Below, piece after piece: positions 6,248 to 6,791 of a DNA stretch of 6,791 nucleotides. The stretch is from contig CAJWHX010000188.1 of NCBI GenBank assembly GCA_913040875.1, positions 1 through 6,791 of the forward strand, read 5' to 3'. This DNA is from an uncultured Pseudomonadota bacterium. Its GTDB lineage: Bacteria; Myxococcota; UBA796. The notes under the pieces are model-generated. The model saw nothing but the letters and a program-made list of their open reading frames with translations, had not been told where the DNA came from and made no database searches. Position numbers and translations under genes: made by a program. Each line of letters starts with the position of its first letter. Position 1 is the stretch's first letter.

Positions 6248-6616
6248 CTAGTATCTGCCATGCTCCGATAGTCTCTGTACGGTCCATTTTAAAGGCTTCA
6301 CACTTGTATTGCGATGATCTTTAATGAGGGGTATCCAACCACTGTTCAAACGAGCTGCGGCTTCCAATATGCAGATCGACAAATCCTCGTGTAGATCATC
6401 CGAGTAGGTTCTTCTAGACCTTCCGAGATAGTTGACGGCAACCACGTCGACATCTTCAGGTTTATCATCCATCCAAAGGTCGTTGATCGTTGGTGGTACA
6501 TAGTCATTCTTTGAAGAATTGGACTGCTCTGTTCGGACTGTCAGATGTTGTTCAAGATCATTGACGAGTTTGGTGAACCGACATACGACTACGTTGCCCA
6601 ATTTTCCATTGTGCAC
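6248..6616 (-). CDS. Unassigned 122-codon reading frame, possibly a gene remnant
   Basis: I do not recognise this frame. The C-terminal ~75 residues look like genuine protein: EDVDVVAVNYLG, then a mixed helical stretch DDLHEDLSICILEAAARLNSGWIPLIKDH. The first part is Asn/Ser/Thr-rich and less convincing. The only available start, GTG at 6616, has no Shine-Dalgarno and sits inside the esterase fragment in another frame, so the true N-terminus may have been lost. It precedes the carbamoyltransferase on the same strand with a 120-bp gap. EDVDVVAV resembles KDVDVVAV of the carbamoyltransferase (residues 57-64), but no further similarity follows. It could be a real small gene, the 3' end of a deleted gene, or a chance open frame. 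Confidence 0.35.
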   Translation of the reverse strand: MHNGKLGNVVVCRFTKLVNDLEQHLTVRTEQSNSSKNDYVPPTINDLWMDDKPEDVDVVAVNYLGRSRRTYSDDLHEDLSICILEAAARLNSGWIPLIKDHRNTSVKPLKWTVQRLSEHGRY

Positions 6617-6791
6617 GTGCCCATGCCACCCATGGAGTAGCCTGTGACATAAATGCGCCTTTTGTCGATGGAAGGATTATTACGTAACCGTAACAACAAT
6701 TCCGAGACCCACCGTTTCGGCGGCTCATACCACTTTCCATCGCACCTTGGCGAGGCAATGATGAACGTGGAGGTGGCGAATTTCATGCCTT
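6589..6791 (-). pseudogene. Truncated alpha/beta-hydrolase (esterase) fragment, 5' end outside the window
   Basis: The frame is open to the window edge and reads GMKFATSTFIIASPRC, then a helix, then DKRRIYVTGYSMGGMGT. This is the usual order around the nucleophile elbow of serine esterases of the PHB-depolymerase/prolyl-oligopeptidase-like type: a strand, a Cys-containing 'SPRC' turn, then GxSxGG with the catalytic Ser (codon 6634-6636). In intact members at least 80-100 further residues follow and supply the catalytic Asp and His. Here the frame ends at TAG (6589-6591) only 14 codons after the Ser. Neither of the other two minus-strand frames downstream resumes recognisable esterase sequence, so this looks like a 3' truncation rather than a simple frameshift. 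The ATG at 6786 is internal, not the real start. Confidence 0.6.

Noticed and set aside
6434..6460. Shared DVDVVAV / acgtcgacatctt between the unknown frame and the carbamoyltransferase (about 5943-5960), considered as a duplication
   Set aside because: Identity is limited to 13 bases around a common hydrophobic strand motif and does not extend on either side.

Overview
The window looks like chromosomal DNA from a Myxococcota-like ('deltaproteobacterial') lineage of moderate G+C (about half by eye, well below that of classical myxobacteria). The main reasons are the secreted acidic protein at 1827-3221, which carries the CEDGQDNDGDG-type Asp/Asn/Gly cassette and a lamin-tail domain typical of lipoproteins in that group, and the very short lipoprotein-type leaders ending in a Cys. 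This assignment is inference; there is no rRNA or other marker gene.

Left part (1-362) is non-coding. It holds two imperfect copies of a ~45-bp direct repeat about 200 bp apart (1-42, 200-248), separated by a strikingly C-poor, T/G-rich tract. A possible -10 box (340-345) precedes the first gene.

Centre (369-4433, + strand) is a three-gene cluster of predicted exported proteins. Two paralogous ferritin-like (diiron four-helix-bundle) lipoproteins, 412 and 378 aa and about 84% identical over the last ~170 residues of the shared core, flank a 464-aa acidic lipoprotein built from two OB-fold-like modules, a Ca-binding-like cassette and a C-terminal lamin-tail domain. All three begin with an unusually short leader without Lys/Arg that ends in Cys (position 13, 10 and 13). 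The two ferritin-like leaders share the identical string QLILNTLMAC although most of its codons differ silently. This implies selection on the leader peptide itself and is the most interesting signal here. A good candidate promoter (1765-1792) precedes the middle gene, and the third gene is probably read with it (75-bp gap, strong Shine-Dalgarno).

Right part (4448-6791, - strand) is convergent with the cluster. A complete NodU/CmcH/TobZ-family O-carbamoyltransferase (559 aa, GTG start) has its own short leader with a hairpin and possible promoter. Upstream of it lie an unassigned 122-codon reading frame (6248-6616) and, running off the window edge, an alpha/beta-hydrolase (esterase) that stops just after its GYSMGG nucleophile motif and is therefore broken. 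The point where esterase similarity ends coincides with the start of the unknown frame, suggesting a deletion or rearrangement junction.

Nothing in the sequence ties the carbamoyltransferase functionally to the ferritin-like cluster. No tRNA, rRNA, CRISPR array or insertion sequence was seen.
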